Positions 35,057-43,947 of a stretch of 64,000 bases of DNA are shown piece by piece. The position numbers and the translations under genes are program-made. Numbering within the stretch: position 1 is the stretch's first letter; every line of letters starts with the position of its first letter. The notes under the pieces were generated by a model. That model was not told the DNA's origin, did not search any database, and saw nothing but the letters and a program-made list of their open reading frames with translations. Source of the stretch: Haloarcula vallismortis ATCC 29715 (lineage in GTDB: Archaea > Halobacteriota > Halobacteria > Halobacteriales > Haloarculaceae); the NCBI RefSeq assembly GCF_000337775.1, contig NZ_AOLQ01000067.1, forward strand, positions 48,271 through 112,270, written 5' to 3'.

Positions 35057-35707
35057 TTACTCGTCCCAGTACTCGTCTTTGAACCCCGGCGTCCCGAGCT
35101 CGTGGAGGGCACGCGACGCCTCGCCGACCTCGGTCTGGAGACCCTCGTGATACGAGACAAGGCGGTCCCGTAGTTCGTCGTACTGCCGCGAGAGAATCTG
35201 TGCCGCCGAGAGCGCGGCGTTAAACGACTTGCCAGCGTCGACCGCGGTCAGCGGTGCGCCCTGTGGCATCCCGATGACCGAGTCGACGGACTTCTCCTGT
35301 ACTGGGACGCCGATGACCGGCAGTGGGTAGGCGATGCTCGCGGTCATATTTGGCAGGTCAGCGGATTTGCCGCCAGCGCCGGCGATAATCACGTCGATAC
35401 CGCGGTCTTCAGCCGTTTCAGCGTATGCGTACATCAGGTCCGGCGTCCGATGGGCCGAGCAGACGAACGTCTCGAACGTGAAGCGGCTCTCGGGCGCGTC
35501 GGTGTAGTCCGTCTGTTCCTCGAAGCCAAGTTGGTCGGCGAGTGCCACGTAGGCCCCGGGCCGCTTGCCCTGCCCGCCGGCCATCGTCGGCAGGTCCGAA
35601 TCCGACCCCATGATGATACCGATATCGGGCGTCAGGTCGTTCGGTCGGTCCATCTCGGCCTCGTCGTGCAACTGGTCGATGAGCGACTGGACGCTGTCTG
35701 CGGGCAT
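35057..35707 (-). CDS. purE: N5-carboxyaminoimidazole ribonucleotide mutase PurE
   Basis: Converts N5-CAIR to CAIR in purine synthesis, partner of PurK (49495-50640 here, 14 kb away). The 216-residue protein shows IGIIMGSDSDLPTM (phosphate loop), FVCSAHRTPD with the catalytic His, and AGAGGKSADLPNMTAS. It is longer than the usual ~165 residues because of a ~28-residue insertion between GSDSDLPTM and the SAHRTPD strand (GGQGKRPGAYVALADQLGFE onward) and an N-terminal extension. The start at 35707 gives a natural acidic N-terminus. It lies 46 bp after a membrane gene in a probable permease-purE operon. Confidence 0.92.
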   Translation of the reverse strand: MPADSVQSLIDQLHDEAEMDRPNDLTPDIGIIMGSDSDLPTMAGGQGKRPGAYVALADQLGFEEQTDYTDAPESRFTFETFVCSAHRTPDLMYAYAETAEDRGIDVIIAGAGGKSADLPNMTASIAYPLPVIGVPVQEKSVDSVIGMPQGAPLTAVDAGKSFNAALSAAQILSRQYDELRDRLVSYHEGLQTEVGEASRALHELGTPGFKDEYWDE

Positions 35708-35753
35708 ACGACCGACTGGAACCGGGACCGGCGTAAGTGTAGGCGGTTTCCGG

Positions 35754-36176
35754 TCAGTCGGCCAGCGCCGCTTCCAGTTCAGCAAGCAGCGGCTCTGGCT
35801 CCGCGGGGAAGCACCTGAGCGGGTCCGCCCGGCCGGCGACCCGTATCCTGAGCGCGTTCCGCTTGCGGTAGGTGAGCGCGAGACTGACCGCGCCGGCGAC
35901 GGCGAAGGCCCCGCCGAGCAGGACAGACCGGTCGAGCGACAGCAGACCGAACCCGACCAGTGCGGCGCTCATCACCGCGAGGAACCAGTCGATGTCCTGC
36001 AGACTCACCTCGACCACGTCGTTGAGGTCGATTACGACAGGACTGCCGCCGCGGTCGACCGCCAGTCGGTCTGTACCGAGGACCACAGTCCCGCCGGTTC
36101 GGAGCGCGCCGGCGTACCGCTCGTCGCTAACAGGCGATGCGGTGTCAGCAGCCGTACCGTCGCTATCGTCGCCCAC
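35754..36176 (-). CDS. Membrane protein with PH-like segment, unknown function
   Basis: A 140-residue protein. An acidic N-terminal region with a beta-rich segment (GGTVVLGTDRLAVDRGGSPV, then VIDLNDVVEVSLQDID) is followed by two membrane helices (FLAVMSAALVGFGLLSL and SVLLGGAFAVAGAVSLAL) and a basic/acidic C-terminus. The layout recalls small bPH-domain membrane proteins. It sits two bases after the NCS2 permease stop and 46 bp before purE, so it is almost certainly co-transcribed with both. Function unknown; an accessory role for the transporter is possible. Confidence 0.65.
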   Translation of the reverse strand: MGDDSDGTAADTASPVSDERYAGALRTGGTVVLGTDRLAVDRGGSPVVIDLNDVVEVSLQDIDWFLAVMSAALVGFGLLSLDRSVLLGGAFAVAGAVSLALTYRKRNALRIRVAGRADPLRCFPAEPEPLLAELEAALAD

Positions 36177-36178
36177 AG

Positions 36179-37801
36179 TCAGTCGTCACTCGGTGCGGAC
36201 GGCCGGTCACCGCCGCGTCCGCGGATGCGGTCCAGCGACGAGACGTACTCGTTGTCGTCTTCTGTGAGCGCGGCCCAAGCCGCGAGGCCGCGTTCCTCGC
36301 GGGTCCCGGGCACGGTGTTGTCGAGGACGAAGGCGACGATGCCGCCGACGACCATCCCGGTTCCGCCCATGACAAACAGCGTGGTCGCGACCACATCGGT
36401 CCCCAGCACACTCCCGAGAACCGGGACGGCCGCGAGGCCCTGCTGGAGCGCCGTCGAGCCGCCGACGTCCATCCCCTGCCCGAGCTGGCTCATGTACTCG
36501 GGCACTGCGAGGCCGGCAAAGAGCGCGAAGCCGACAATGAAGACGTTCCGATTAGCATCGAGATTGACGTATTTGAGCTGTGAGAGCCCCACGGCGGCTA
36601 TCTGTCCGAACATGACCATGTAGAGGCCGCCGATGATCGGCGACGGGATGGTCGCAAACAGCTGGCCCGCCGGGCCGAAGTAGCCGACCAGAATCATCAC
36701 TGCAGCGCCGATCTGCACGACGTAGCGGGAGGCGACGCCCGTGATGGCGATTGCACCGACGTTCTCAGTGTAGGAGGTACAGCCGTTGCCGGTGCCCATG
36801 ATGCCGGCGAAGACGTTGCCGACACCCTCCATCCCGATCCCGTCGTTGATTCGGTGGCTGTTCGGCGCGCCGCGGCCGGCGATGCGGGCGACGGAGTGGT
36901 AGTCGCCGAAGCTCTCGATGACGGAGGCGAGCATTCCGGCGAACATCCCGACGACGAACCCAGGTGTGAACTGTGGAAGCCCCCACTGGAACGGGTAGAT
37001 GGGCTGGACCAGCGGCGCGCTCGTGACGGACCCGAGCGAGACATAGCTGACCGAGCCAGCGGCGAAGACGCCCGTGACCGAGAGAACGGCCGCGACGGTC
37101 CACGCAAATAGAATACCTAAAAGTACGGGAAAGAGCTTGAACGCGCGGTGGCGTCGGTCGAGATACTGTGAACACGCAATAATCGAGAGCATTGTCAGCC
37201 CGAGCAGCCACCAGTTCTGGCCAGTCCCGGGGTCGCCGAAGTTCGGGTTCGCTATCTGTGGGACGTTAAATAGCGACAGTCCGATGAGCGCGATGACCGG
37301 CGCGATGACCACCGGACCGACGTACCGCTTCAGCTTCCCCATGAGGCCGCTGTAGCCGATGACCATCTCGACGACGCCGGCGACGATGACGGCCCCCTGT
37401 AGCTCGACGAGCATGGTCTGCCAGTCCGCGCCCTGCTGGGCGAGCACGCCGATGATGGCCAGCCCGGGCGCAAGCATGGAGAACGTCCCGCCCTGAACGA
37501 TCGGGTATCTATTCCCGAGCGTCGTCTGGGCGAGCGTCGCGATACCGGAGACGACGAAAAACGTCCCGATGAGACGGCCGACCTGCTCCGGTGCGGCCTC
37601 GAACATCCCCATCGCGCCTGCAAGTCCGAGCGGGATTGCCACGGACGCGCCGATCATCGTCAGGTAGTGCTGGACGCCGAGCAGTATCGCCTGTTTTCGC
37701 GGCGGCTTGTCGTCGATACCGTACTCGACGAAGCCGGCGGTTTCCGGTTCCTCCGGTGTGGTCGGGTTTTGTCCGTCGTCCGGCGGTGTCGCGTCAGTCA
37801 T
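36179..37801 (-). CDS. NCS2-family uracil/xanthine permease
   Basis: A 540-residue nucleobase transporter with about 14 helices. Family signatures are QHYLTMIGASVAIPLGLAGA, YPIVQGGTFSMLAPGLAIIG (the short beta-strand/substrate helix), VIESFGDYHSVARIAGRG with the substrate-binding Glu, and GCTSYTENVGAIAITGVASR. The start at 37801 excludes a Ser-rich antisense-derived lead. Its operon with purE suggests purine (xanthine, guanine or hypoxanthine) rather than uracil uptake, but this is context only. A TATA-like GAATATGT (plus 37833-37840) lies ~33 nt upstream. Confidence 0.9.
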   Translation of the reverse strand: MTDATPPDDGQNPTTPEEPETAGFVEYGIDDKPPRKQAILLGVQHYLTMIGASVAIPLGLAGAMGMFEAAPEQVGRLIGTFFVVSGIATLAQTTLGNRYPIVQGGTFSMLAPGLAIIGVLAQQGADWQTMLVELQGAVIVAGVVEMVIGYSGLMGKLKRYVGPVVIAPVIALIGLSLFNVPQIANPNFGDPGTGQNWWLLGLTMLSIIACSQYLDRRHRAFKLFPVLLGILFAWTVAAVLSVTGVFAAGSVSYVSLGSVTSAPLVQPIYPFQWGLPQFTPGFVVGMFAGMLASVIESFGDYHSVARIAGRGAPNSHRINDGIGMEGVGNVFAGIMGTGNGCTSYTENVGAIAITGVASRYVVQIGAAVMILVGYFGPAGQLFATIPSPIIGGLYMVMFGQIAAVGLSQLKYVNLDANRNVFIVGFALFAGLAVPEYMSQLGQGMDVGGSTALQQGLAAVPVLGSVLGTDVVATTLFVMGGTGMVVGGIVAFVLDNTVPGTREERGLAAWAALTEDDNEYVSSLDRIRGRGGDRPSAPSDD

Positions 37802-37934
37802 GCTCGCTACCCATGGCACTGCAACTCCCGATACATATTCTTTGCTCGTTGGCCCAGCGGACGACAGCACTGCGACAGTTCGGGGCCGCCTCGAAAGGAA
37901 AACGCTCTTGGCCCGCTCCGACACAGTCTTAGAC

Positions 37935-39209
37935 ATGAGCAACGGGGACGACGATGCCGACGCGTCGGACGACGCCGAGGCAACAGACGAGATCGACGTG
38001 ACCGCCGAAGAACTGGAATCGCGTCTCACGGAGGCCGGCGACGCGTTAGAGGCCGCAGAGACGGAGGCCGACCTCGACGACGTGGAGTCGTCCCTCGACG
38101 ACATCGAGAGCGACCTCGAAGCCGCCGACCTGCCCGAACCCGACGAGGACGACGACGACGCAGACGATCCCCGCGAGGAACTGGAGTCCCAGCTTTCGGA
38201 CCTGCGTGACGATCTCGAATCACAGCGTGGCCCCTACGCCGAGGACGTGGTCACTATCGTCACCGACGCACAGGACACCGTCACCGACAGCGAGTGGACC
38301 GACGACGGCGAGGAAGAGGCCCAGGAGACCGTCGAGACGTTCCTCGACGAAAGCGCGGAGTTTGTCGATCATGACGCCGACACGGGCGGCGATTTCGTCG
38401 CCGCCGGAGACGCGCTGGCGACAGTCGCCGACGCAATCGAAGCAGAAAACCTCGACCCCGACGAGGACACGGAGACTATCGAAGGACTCCTCGAAGCGGC
38501 GGAGGCGCTGGAGGCCGGTCTCGAAGAGGCCGAAGTCTGGGACGACCTCACGGTACAGGAGCAACTCGACGCCCGCGGCTTCTACGACATCCTGACCAAC
38601 GAGAACCGGAAGGACTTCCCGCCAGAGTGGAACGCCGCGAAGCTCCACGCCGAGGAAGGGAACTTCGAACCGGTGCTGTTCGCCTACGACAAACTCGGGT
38701 CGGAGTTCTTTGACGGCTACATCGTCGACCTCCTGTACAACCTCGGGAGTGACGCCGAACCGGCCTTCGACGCGATGCACCAGCGCGCACAGAAGCGCGA
38801 CAAAGGACCAATCGAGGTGCTGGGGAAAATCGGCGACGAGCGCGCGACCGAGACGCTGCACGACTACATCGACGGCGACGGCGACCCCGCGCTTCAGAAG
38901 GTCACGCTACGCGCGCTGGGGGCTATCGGCAGCGCGGAGTCGGTCCAGCCGGTCGCCAACCGACTCGACGCCGACAGCGAGGAGGTGCGCTCGGTCGCGG
39001 CCCGCGCCCTCGGTCTACTTGGTGACACCCGCGCTATCGAGCCGCTGAGCGACATCCTCCAATCCGACGACAGCGATTCAGTGCGCGCCTCCGCAGCGTG
39101 GGCGCTCCGACAGATCGGCACCGAAGCGGCGCTTGAGGAAGCCGCCCGCTACACGGACGACCGTGCGTACATCGTCCAGGCCGAAGCCGAGAAGGCGTCA
39201 AGCGCCTGA
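37935..39209 (+). CDS. HEAT-repeat protein with acidic N-terminus
   Basis: A 424-residue cytoplasmic protein. The first ~240 residues are extremely Asp/Glu-rich with short helices (EELESRLTEAGDALEAAETE, DDVESSLDDIESDLEAADL). The C-terminal ~170 residues hold HEAT/PBS-lyase-like repeats: DPALQKVTLRALGAIG, EEVRSVAARALGLLG and DSVRASAAWALRQIG. HEAT repeats make protein-interaction scaffolds. The start at 37935 follows a TCTTAGAC sequence and avoids a basic upstream frame that overlaps the divergent permease. Function unknown. Confidence 0.8.
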   Translation: MSNGDDDADASDDAEATDEIDVTAEELESRLTEAGDALEAAETEADLDDVESSLDDIESDLEAADLPEPDEDDDDADDPREELESQLSDLRDDLESQRGPYAEDVVTIVTDAQDTVTDSEWTDDGEEEAQETVETFLDESAEFVDHDADTGGDFVAAGDALATVADAIEAENLDPDEDTETIEGLLEAAEALEAGLEEAEVWDDLTVQEQLDARGFYDILTNENRKDFPPEWNAAKLHAEEGNFEPVLFAYDKLGSEFFDGYIVDLLYNLGSDAEPAFDAMHQRAQKRDKGPIEVLGKIGDERATETLHDYIDGDGDPALQKVTLRALGAIGSAESVQPVANRLDADSEEVRSVAARALGLLGDTRAIEPLSDILQSDDSDSVRASAAWALRQIGTEAALEEAARYTDDRAYIVQAEAEKASSA

Positions 39210-39222
39210 GTCTGGGTACCTT

Positions 39223-39228
39223 TTTATA
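39223..39228 (+). promoter_or_regulatory. TATA box for the phospholipase D-like gene
   Basis: TTTATA within CTTTTTATACG, centred 27 nt before the ATG at 39252, fitting a leaderless transcript and confirming the signal-peptide start. Confidence 0.6.
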
Positions 39229-39251
39229 CGAACAGGGGGCCAGACGCCCCG

Positions 39252-40886
39252 ATGCGGTCGTTTGCCCCACTCGTCTGTTGCGTGCTCGTCCTCGCTGCGA
39301 TAGGTCCCCATATCGCAGCCGGACAAGTCGAACCGGAATTTCTGGCCGGAACAACAGCCAGCGGTCCCACAGAGCCGTCGATTCACGCGGTGTACCCGGA
39401 CCCCGTCGCCGGCGGCGACGAGGGGGAGTTCGTCGTCCTCGACGCTCCCGCCGGAAGCGATATCGGACAGTACGAGATCACCGACGGCGATAGCACCGCT
39501 AGCCTTCCAAACACGACTGCGCGTGGGCGCGTCGCCGTCTCGACGGCACCGAACCGAACGCAGGAACTCACCGAACGGTCTGTGGTCGGTCTCGACGGCC
39601 ATCTCGCGCTGGCAAACGGCGGCGAGCGGATTCGGCTTCAGCGGGGCAACGAGACCGTTGACGCCGTCCAGTACACGGATGCTGTCGAGGGAGAACTCGG
39701 CCTCGTGAACGGGTCAGTCGTCCGCTGGCGACCGCTGGGAGCGAGCGATCGCCCGGTCGTCAGGGCTGCCGGCGGCGAGGTCCGTGCGTTCGCCCTACCG
39801 GACGCCCCCGCTGCCCCGCTTCGGTCGATACGGAACGCCACCGAGCGGGTGTTCCTGGCCGGCTACACGCTCTCCTCGGACAGAGTCGCGGACGCCCTGA
39901 TCGCCGCCCAGCGCCGCGGTGTGACGGTCCGCGTCCTGCTTGAGGGAGAACCGGTCGGCAGCCGAACTGCTGCGGAGGCCAACACGCTCGACCGGCTGGC
40001 CGAGGCCGGCATCTCTGTCCGAGTCCTGACGGGCCCGCGTGTCAGATACCGCTACCACCACGCGAAGTACGCCGTCGCCGACGGGCGAGCCGTCGTGCTG
40101 ACGGAGAACTGGAAGCCCGCCGGCACCGGCGGCAACAGCAGCCGCGGCTGGGGCGTCGTTACGTCACAGCCGCGGGTCATCGACGGGCTGAATCAGACGT
40201 TCCACGCCGATGCCGGGTGGCAAGACACCGAACGATGGCAGGACTACCGTCAGGGCCGGCAGTTCGAACAGGGAGAGCCGGCAACCGGGTCGTATCCGAA
40301 GAAGTTCGAGGCAGAGTCGGTCTCAGTCCAGCGGACGGACCTGCTCGTCACCCCGGACAACGCCCAAGGCGAACTCGTCGGGACAATAGACGACGCAGAC
40401 GACGCTATCGACGTTATCCAGCCGACAGTCGGGAACTGGGACAGCCCACTGCTGCGGGCGCTCCGCCGGGCCGCGTCGCGCGGCGTCGAGGTCCGCTTGC
40501 TGCTCAGTGACGCCTGGTACGTCCGCGAAGAGAACGAGCAGACGGCACAGCGGTTTCGGGAGTGGGCCGACCGCAGCGACGCGCCGCTGACAGCCAAGGT
40601 ATCTGACCCCGACGGCCGCTACGAGAAGATTCACGCGAAGGGGGCCGTCATCGACGACGAGCGCGTCGTCGTCGGCAGTCTCAACTGGAACGAGCAGGCA
40701 GCGACCGAAAACCGTGAAGTCGTGCTGGTGCTTCACGGCAGCGACGCGGCCGATTACTTCGGCGCTGTCTTCGAAGCTGACTGGGACGCCGGCGGATTCG
40801 ACACGCCGGTCGGTATCCTCGTTGCCCTGTCCGGACTCCTTGTGGTCGCCGGACTCGCCGCTCGCCGGGTCGTGTTCGAGCGGTAA
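39252..40886 (+). CDS. Secreted/membrane phospholipase D-like protein with lamin-tail-like domain
   Basis: A 544-residue exported protein: signal peptide (RSFAPLVCCVLVLAAIGPHI), a lamin-tail-like beta domain (~35-145, with GEFVVLDAP and LANGGERIRLQRGNETVDAV), two phospholipase D domains and a C-terminal membrane anchor (ILVALSGLLVVAGLAA). Both HKD motifs are intact: H270-K272-D277 in YHHAKYAVAD and H461-K463-D468 in KIHAKGAVIDD. The PLD superfamily includes lipases, nucleases and cardiolipin synthases; with an exported, anchored form and a lamin-tail domain, extracellular DNA or lipid are candidate substrates. Confidence 0.85.
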   Translation: MRSFAPLVCCVLVLAAIGPHIAAGQVEPEFLAGTTASGPTEPSIHAVYPDPVAGGDEGEFVVLDAPAGSDIGQYEITDGDSTASLPNTTARGRVAVSTAPNRTQELTERSVVGLDGHLALANGGERIRLQRGNETVDAVQYTDAVEGELGLVNGSVVRWRPLGASDRPVVRAAGGEVRAFALPDAPAAPLRSIRNATERVFLAGYTLSSDRVADALIAAQRRGVTVRVLLEGEPVGSRTAAEANTLDRLAEAGISVRVLTGPRVRYRYHHAKYAVADGRAVVLTENWKPAGTGGNSSRGWGVVTSQPRVIDGLNQTFHADAGWQDTERWQDYRQGRQFEQGEPATGSYPKKFEAESVSVQRTDLLVTPDNAQGELVGTIDDADDAIDVIQPTVGNWDSPLLRALRRAASRGVEVRLLLSDAWYVREENEQTAQRFREWADRSDAPLTAKVSDPDGRYEKIHAKGAVIDDERVVVGSLNWNEQAATENREVVLVLHGSDAADYFGAVFEADWDAGGFDTPVGILVALSGLLVVAGLAARRVVFER

Positions 40887-40925
40887 AAACCGAGTACCGC
40901 GGTGCGCTGGCGCAGTGTCGCCGAC

Positions 40926-42839
40926 TTACACTTCTTCGGGCAGCGCCGTCGAACTGCCGAGTTCTTCGTCGATCTCGGCCTCGGCCATCTTCTCGACGAG
41001 CGCGTCGATGACCGACTCGCGGCGGCCCTTGACGAACTTGATGGAGCCAACGACGAGGTGGCCGCCGCCGGAGACGCCGCCGCCGTCGACCTCCTCGCTG
41101 AGTTCGGTGACCATCCGCGGGATGTCAAGCCGGACGCCGTCCGAGCGCAGTACGGCGAAGTCCGGGCCGTAGCCGATGGTGATGACGGGGTCGCCGGTTT
41201 CGGCGACCTTCCGGTCGTGGATTTCGCCGGTCGTCTTGCCTGGCGCGGGGTAGGTGAAGCGGTGAGCGTGGTTCTCCACGTCAATCGTGTAGAGGTGCGC
41301 CCCGTTGTCGAGGCGCTCGTGGTCAACGTGGCTCATGGCGGCGTCGAGCTGGTCTTCGACGTCGCGTTCGGCCCGCTCGGCCAGGAAGTCGACGACTTCC
41401 CCGTGACGGTCCCGGTCATCACAGTCGACGTTCAAGACGTCGGTGATGAGCTGTTCACCGGAGTTGTAACGCAGCCAGTGAGTGGCGTAATCAAGCGCCT
41501 CGCCGATGTCGCGCAGGTCGCTCTCGTCGTAGCCCTTCTCGCCGGCGAGGTCGATGTAGTCTCGCATCGCTTCGGCCTCCGAGCGGTCCGACAGGCCCGC
41601 GACAGCGGGAACGTGCCGGAGGTCCTCGGTGAGGTCGGGGTCGATCATCCGGGCGAGTTCGACACACAGCATGCCCGTGGTGATACGATAGTCCTCGTCG
41701 TGGAGGTAAGGATTGACGTGTTGCTCGATGAGGGGTTCGACGGCGTCGGGGTCCGGGTGGTGGTGGTCGACGACGACCACCGGGATGTCATAATGCCGGA
41801 GGTTCCGGTAAGCCGGCGTGTCTTCCTCGGTGGAGCCGTTGTCGAGCATCAGCAACATTGGGAGCTTCTGGCCGTGGCGGGTGCGGTCCTCCAGCGCGAA
41901 ATTGAGGTCCCGGGTCACGTCTTCCATCTCGTAGTAGGGGGCCTTGCTCGGCAGGCGCTTGAGGAGGTGCTGGGGGGCGCTGGCGTCCTCGTACTGGGAG
42001 GCGATGAACGACTCCAGCGCGACCTGCAGCGGGACGCTCGCACAGAGCCCGTCGCCGTCGGCGTGGTGACGCATGCGAATCGGGCGACCCGAGAGCACCG
42101 TTTTGCGCAGTTCCGTCGCGACTTCACGGAGGTCGTCCCACAGCTTCTCGAAGGCGGGCCATTCAACAAGCGGCTCGACGTCGGCCGGTTCGGCGGCCTC
42201 CGCCAGCGCGGCGTCGAGGTCGCTCTCGATGTCGGCGGCCACCTCACCGTCGAGTACCGTCAGCGATTCGACCTCGACCTGCAGGCCGTCGTCGCGCTCC
42301 TCGGCGCGCCCGGAGACGCGGACGATGTCGTCGATTTCGACATCGGGGTGGGCCCGGACGCCAGCCTCTTCGAAGGCGGCACACGGGACGATGCCGGTTT
42401 CCTCACGGACCTGGAACACGGTGGGACCGCCGGTCTGTTTGATTTGGACGACTTGGCCCTCGATGATGACCGTCTCGCCGGTAGCGTCGGCGAGGTCGGC
42501 GACGGTGGTCGCGTCGCCGTGGACGACGCGCTGTTCCTCGTAGTCGGCGACCTGCACTTCCTCGAAGCTCAGGTCGCCGTCGGGGCGAATCTCACCGAGT
42601 TCGACGATAAGCTCGTCGCCGACATCGTACCGGCCCAAGAGATTAGAGTCGTGGACGAGCCCGGAGATAGCGTCGGAGAGGTCGACGAACACACCGTATT
42701 CGACAGTGCCGTTGACAGTTGCGTGGTACAGTGCACCTTCCTCGAGATCATCGGACGTACATTGGTCCGCGAGATCGTAGACGATGGTCCCGCCGTCGGG
42801 GACCGTCGCACCGTCACCGGTGCCAGTTGGCGAAGACAT
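40926..42839 (-). CDS. DHH-family phosphoesterase (RecJ-like) with S1 and OB domains
   Basis: A 637-residue RecJ-type protein. An S1 RNA-binding domain (~35-95: GALYHATVNGTVEYGVFVDL) and an OB-fold (~118-185: GETVIIEGQVVQIKQTGGPT) precede the catalytic DHH domain with MRHHADGDGLCAS, MLLMLDNGSTEE and VVVVDHHHPD, and a C-terminal DHHA1 domain with GGGVSGGGH. All metal ligands look present, so it should be an active 5'-3' exonuclease or nanoRNase-like enzyme. The S1 domain points to RNA or single-stranded DNA. It is divergent from the JAMM gene. Confidence 0.88.
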   Translation of the reverse strand: MSSPTGTGDGATVPDGGTIVYDLADQCTSDDLEEGALYHATVNGTVEYGVFVDLSDAISGLVHDSNLLGRYDVGDELIVELGEIRPDGDLSFEEVQVADYEEQRVVHGDATTVADLADATGETVIIEGQVVQIKQTGGPTVFQVREETGIVPCAAFEEAGVRAHPDVEIDDIVRVSGRAEERDDGLQVEVESLTVLDGEVAADIESDLDAALAEAAEPADVEPLVEWPAFEKLWDDLREVATELRKTVLSGRPIRMRHHADGDGLCASVPLQVALESFIASQYEDASAPQHLLKRLPSKAPYYEMEDVTRDLNFALEDRTRHGQKLPMLLMLDNGSTEEDTPAYRNLRHYDIPVVVVDHHHPDPDAVEPLIEQHVNPYLHDEDYRITTGMLCVELARMIDPDLTEDLRHVPAVAGLSDRSEAEAMRDYIDLAGEKGYDESDLRDIGEALDYATHWLRYNSGEQLITDVLNVDCDDRDRHGEVVDFLAERAERDVEDQLDAAMSHVDHERLDNGAHLYTIDVENHAHRFTYPAPGKTTGEIHDRKVAETGDPVITIGYGPDFAVLRSDGVRLDIPRMVTELSEEVDGGGVSGGGHLVVGSIKFVKGRRESVIDALVEKMAEAEIDEELGSSTALPEEV

Positions 42840-42933
42840 TTGTCAATCCTTCGGTGCTCCCCCGTTTGTACTCTTCGGAATCCGCGGAGGGCCGAACACA
42901 ACGCGTAAAAAGCGTCCGACCCGACTGCGTGAT

Positions 42934-43431
42934 ATGGGGTTGTTCCGAACGAGCGGGATACTCGGGATCGCGGAGTCCGCACTCGAGTTCGCGCTCGCAG
43001 CCTCCGAGGAGGCCCATCCCAACGAGTACATGGGCTTTCTTCGGGGTGATGACGCCAGCAAGCTCGGGCTCGACGACGACGGTACAGTTCTGACCGACGT
43101 ACTGGTCATCCCGGGGACAGAGTCGAACCCGGTCAGCGCGACCGTCAAGACGAGCATGGTGCCAAACGACATGCGAGCGGCGGGGTCGATTCACTCCCAC
43201 CCGAACGGCGTCCTCAAGCCCAGCGACGCCGACCTCGCCACGTTCGGGCGCGGCGACGTCCACATCATCATCGGCTACCCGTACGGCCGCGACGACTGGA
43301 AGGCCTTCGACAGCGACGGCTCGGTCGTCGATCTTCCGGTGCTCGACGTCGAACCGCCCGAGGAGTCGTTCTTCGATTTCGATCAGGCCGATATCGACGC
43401 GGAACTGCGCGAGGAGGAGTTCGATCAGTGA
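42934..43431 (+). CDS. JAMM/MPN+ metalloprotease
   Basis: A 165-residue Zn protease of the JAB1/MPN/Mov34 family. The JAMM motif is exact: E31 in NEYMGFLRG, then H87-S-H89-x7-S97-x2-D100 in [16 protein letters not shown]. In haloarchaea the homologue HvJAMM1 removes ubiquitin-like SAMP proteins from targets; whether this is the desampylase or its less-studied paralogue cannot be said. The start at 42934 is preferred because the upstream frame runs into the divergent DHH promoter. Its stop overlaps the FAD synthetase GTG start by four bases, coupling the two genes. Confidence 0.88.
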   Translation: MGLFRTSGILGIAESALEFALAASEEAHPNEYMGFLRGDDASKLGLDDDGTVLTDVLVIPGTESNPVSATVKTSMVPNDMRAAGSIHSHPNGVLKPSDADLATFGRGDVHIIIGYPYGRDDWKAFDSDGSVVDLPVLDVEPPEESFFDFDQADIDAELREEEFDQ

Positions 43432-43856
43432 CCCGCGTCGTCGCACAGGGCACGTTTGACATCCTGCACCCGGGCCACGTCCATTACCTGCAAGACGCCG
43501 CAGACATGGGCGACGAACTCCACGTCATCGTCGCCCGCTCGGTCAACGTCACGCACAAGGAAACACCGATTGTCCCGGACGAGCAACGGCGGGAGATGGT
43601 CAGCGCGCTCAAACCGGTCGACGAGGCCCACCTCGGTCATCCCGAGGATATCTTCGTGCCCATCGAGCGCATCGAACCGGACGTCATCGCGCTGGGCTAC
43701 GACCAGCACCATGACGACGAACAACTCGAAGCAGCGCTGTCCGCCCGCGGTCTCGACTGTGACATCTGCCGAGCCAGCCCGCTGGAAGCCGAGGCGGCTG
43801 ACCGGCTCCTGTCGACAGGCCGGATTATCGACCGGATTGTCGACGAGCGTAGCTGA
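43428..43856 (+). CDS. ribL: Archaeal FAD synthetase RibL
   Basis: Adenylates FMN to FAD. The 142-residue nucleotidyltransferase has the CTP/ATP-binding motif HPGH (H14-H17 in [13 protein letters not shown]) and the C-terminal STGRIIDRI block. This small archaeal form differs from bacterial RibF; archaeal homologues contain Cys residues needed for activity (here C at DCDICRASP). It starts at GTG (43428) overlapping the JAMM stop (GTGA). ribH lies 3 kb away at 46931-47344. Confidence 0.9.
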   Translation: MTRVVAQGTFDILHPGHVHYLQDAADMGDELHVIVARSVNVTHKETPIVPDEQRREMVSALKPVDEAHLGHPEDIFVPIERIEPDVIALGYDQHHDDEQLEAALSARGLDCDICRASPLEAEAADRLLSTGRIIDRIVDERS

Positions 43857-43947
43857 CTCGGTTCCGCAGCCCCACTCTTATCAGCGCATTAGCAAAATTA
43901 TTTTACATCTCTGCGTCGCTAATGCAATCGCCAGTTGGAACGATACA

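Noticed and set aside
36179..38104. Longer NCS2 permease start at 38104
   Set aside because: The extra ~100 residues are Ser-rich, overlap the HEAT-protein coding region on the other strand, and a normal start with an upstream TATA-like element exists at 37801.
43456..43947. Upstream extension of the membrane protein gene through ribL
   Set aside because: That part is the +1 frame of ribL; the real start is the ATG at 43948.
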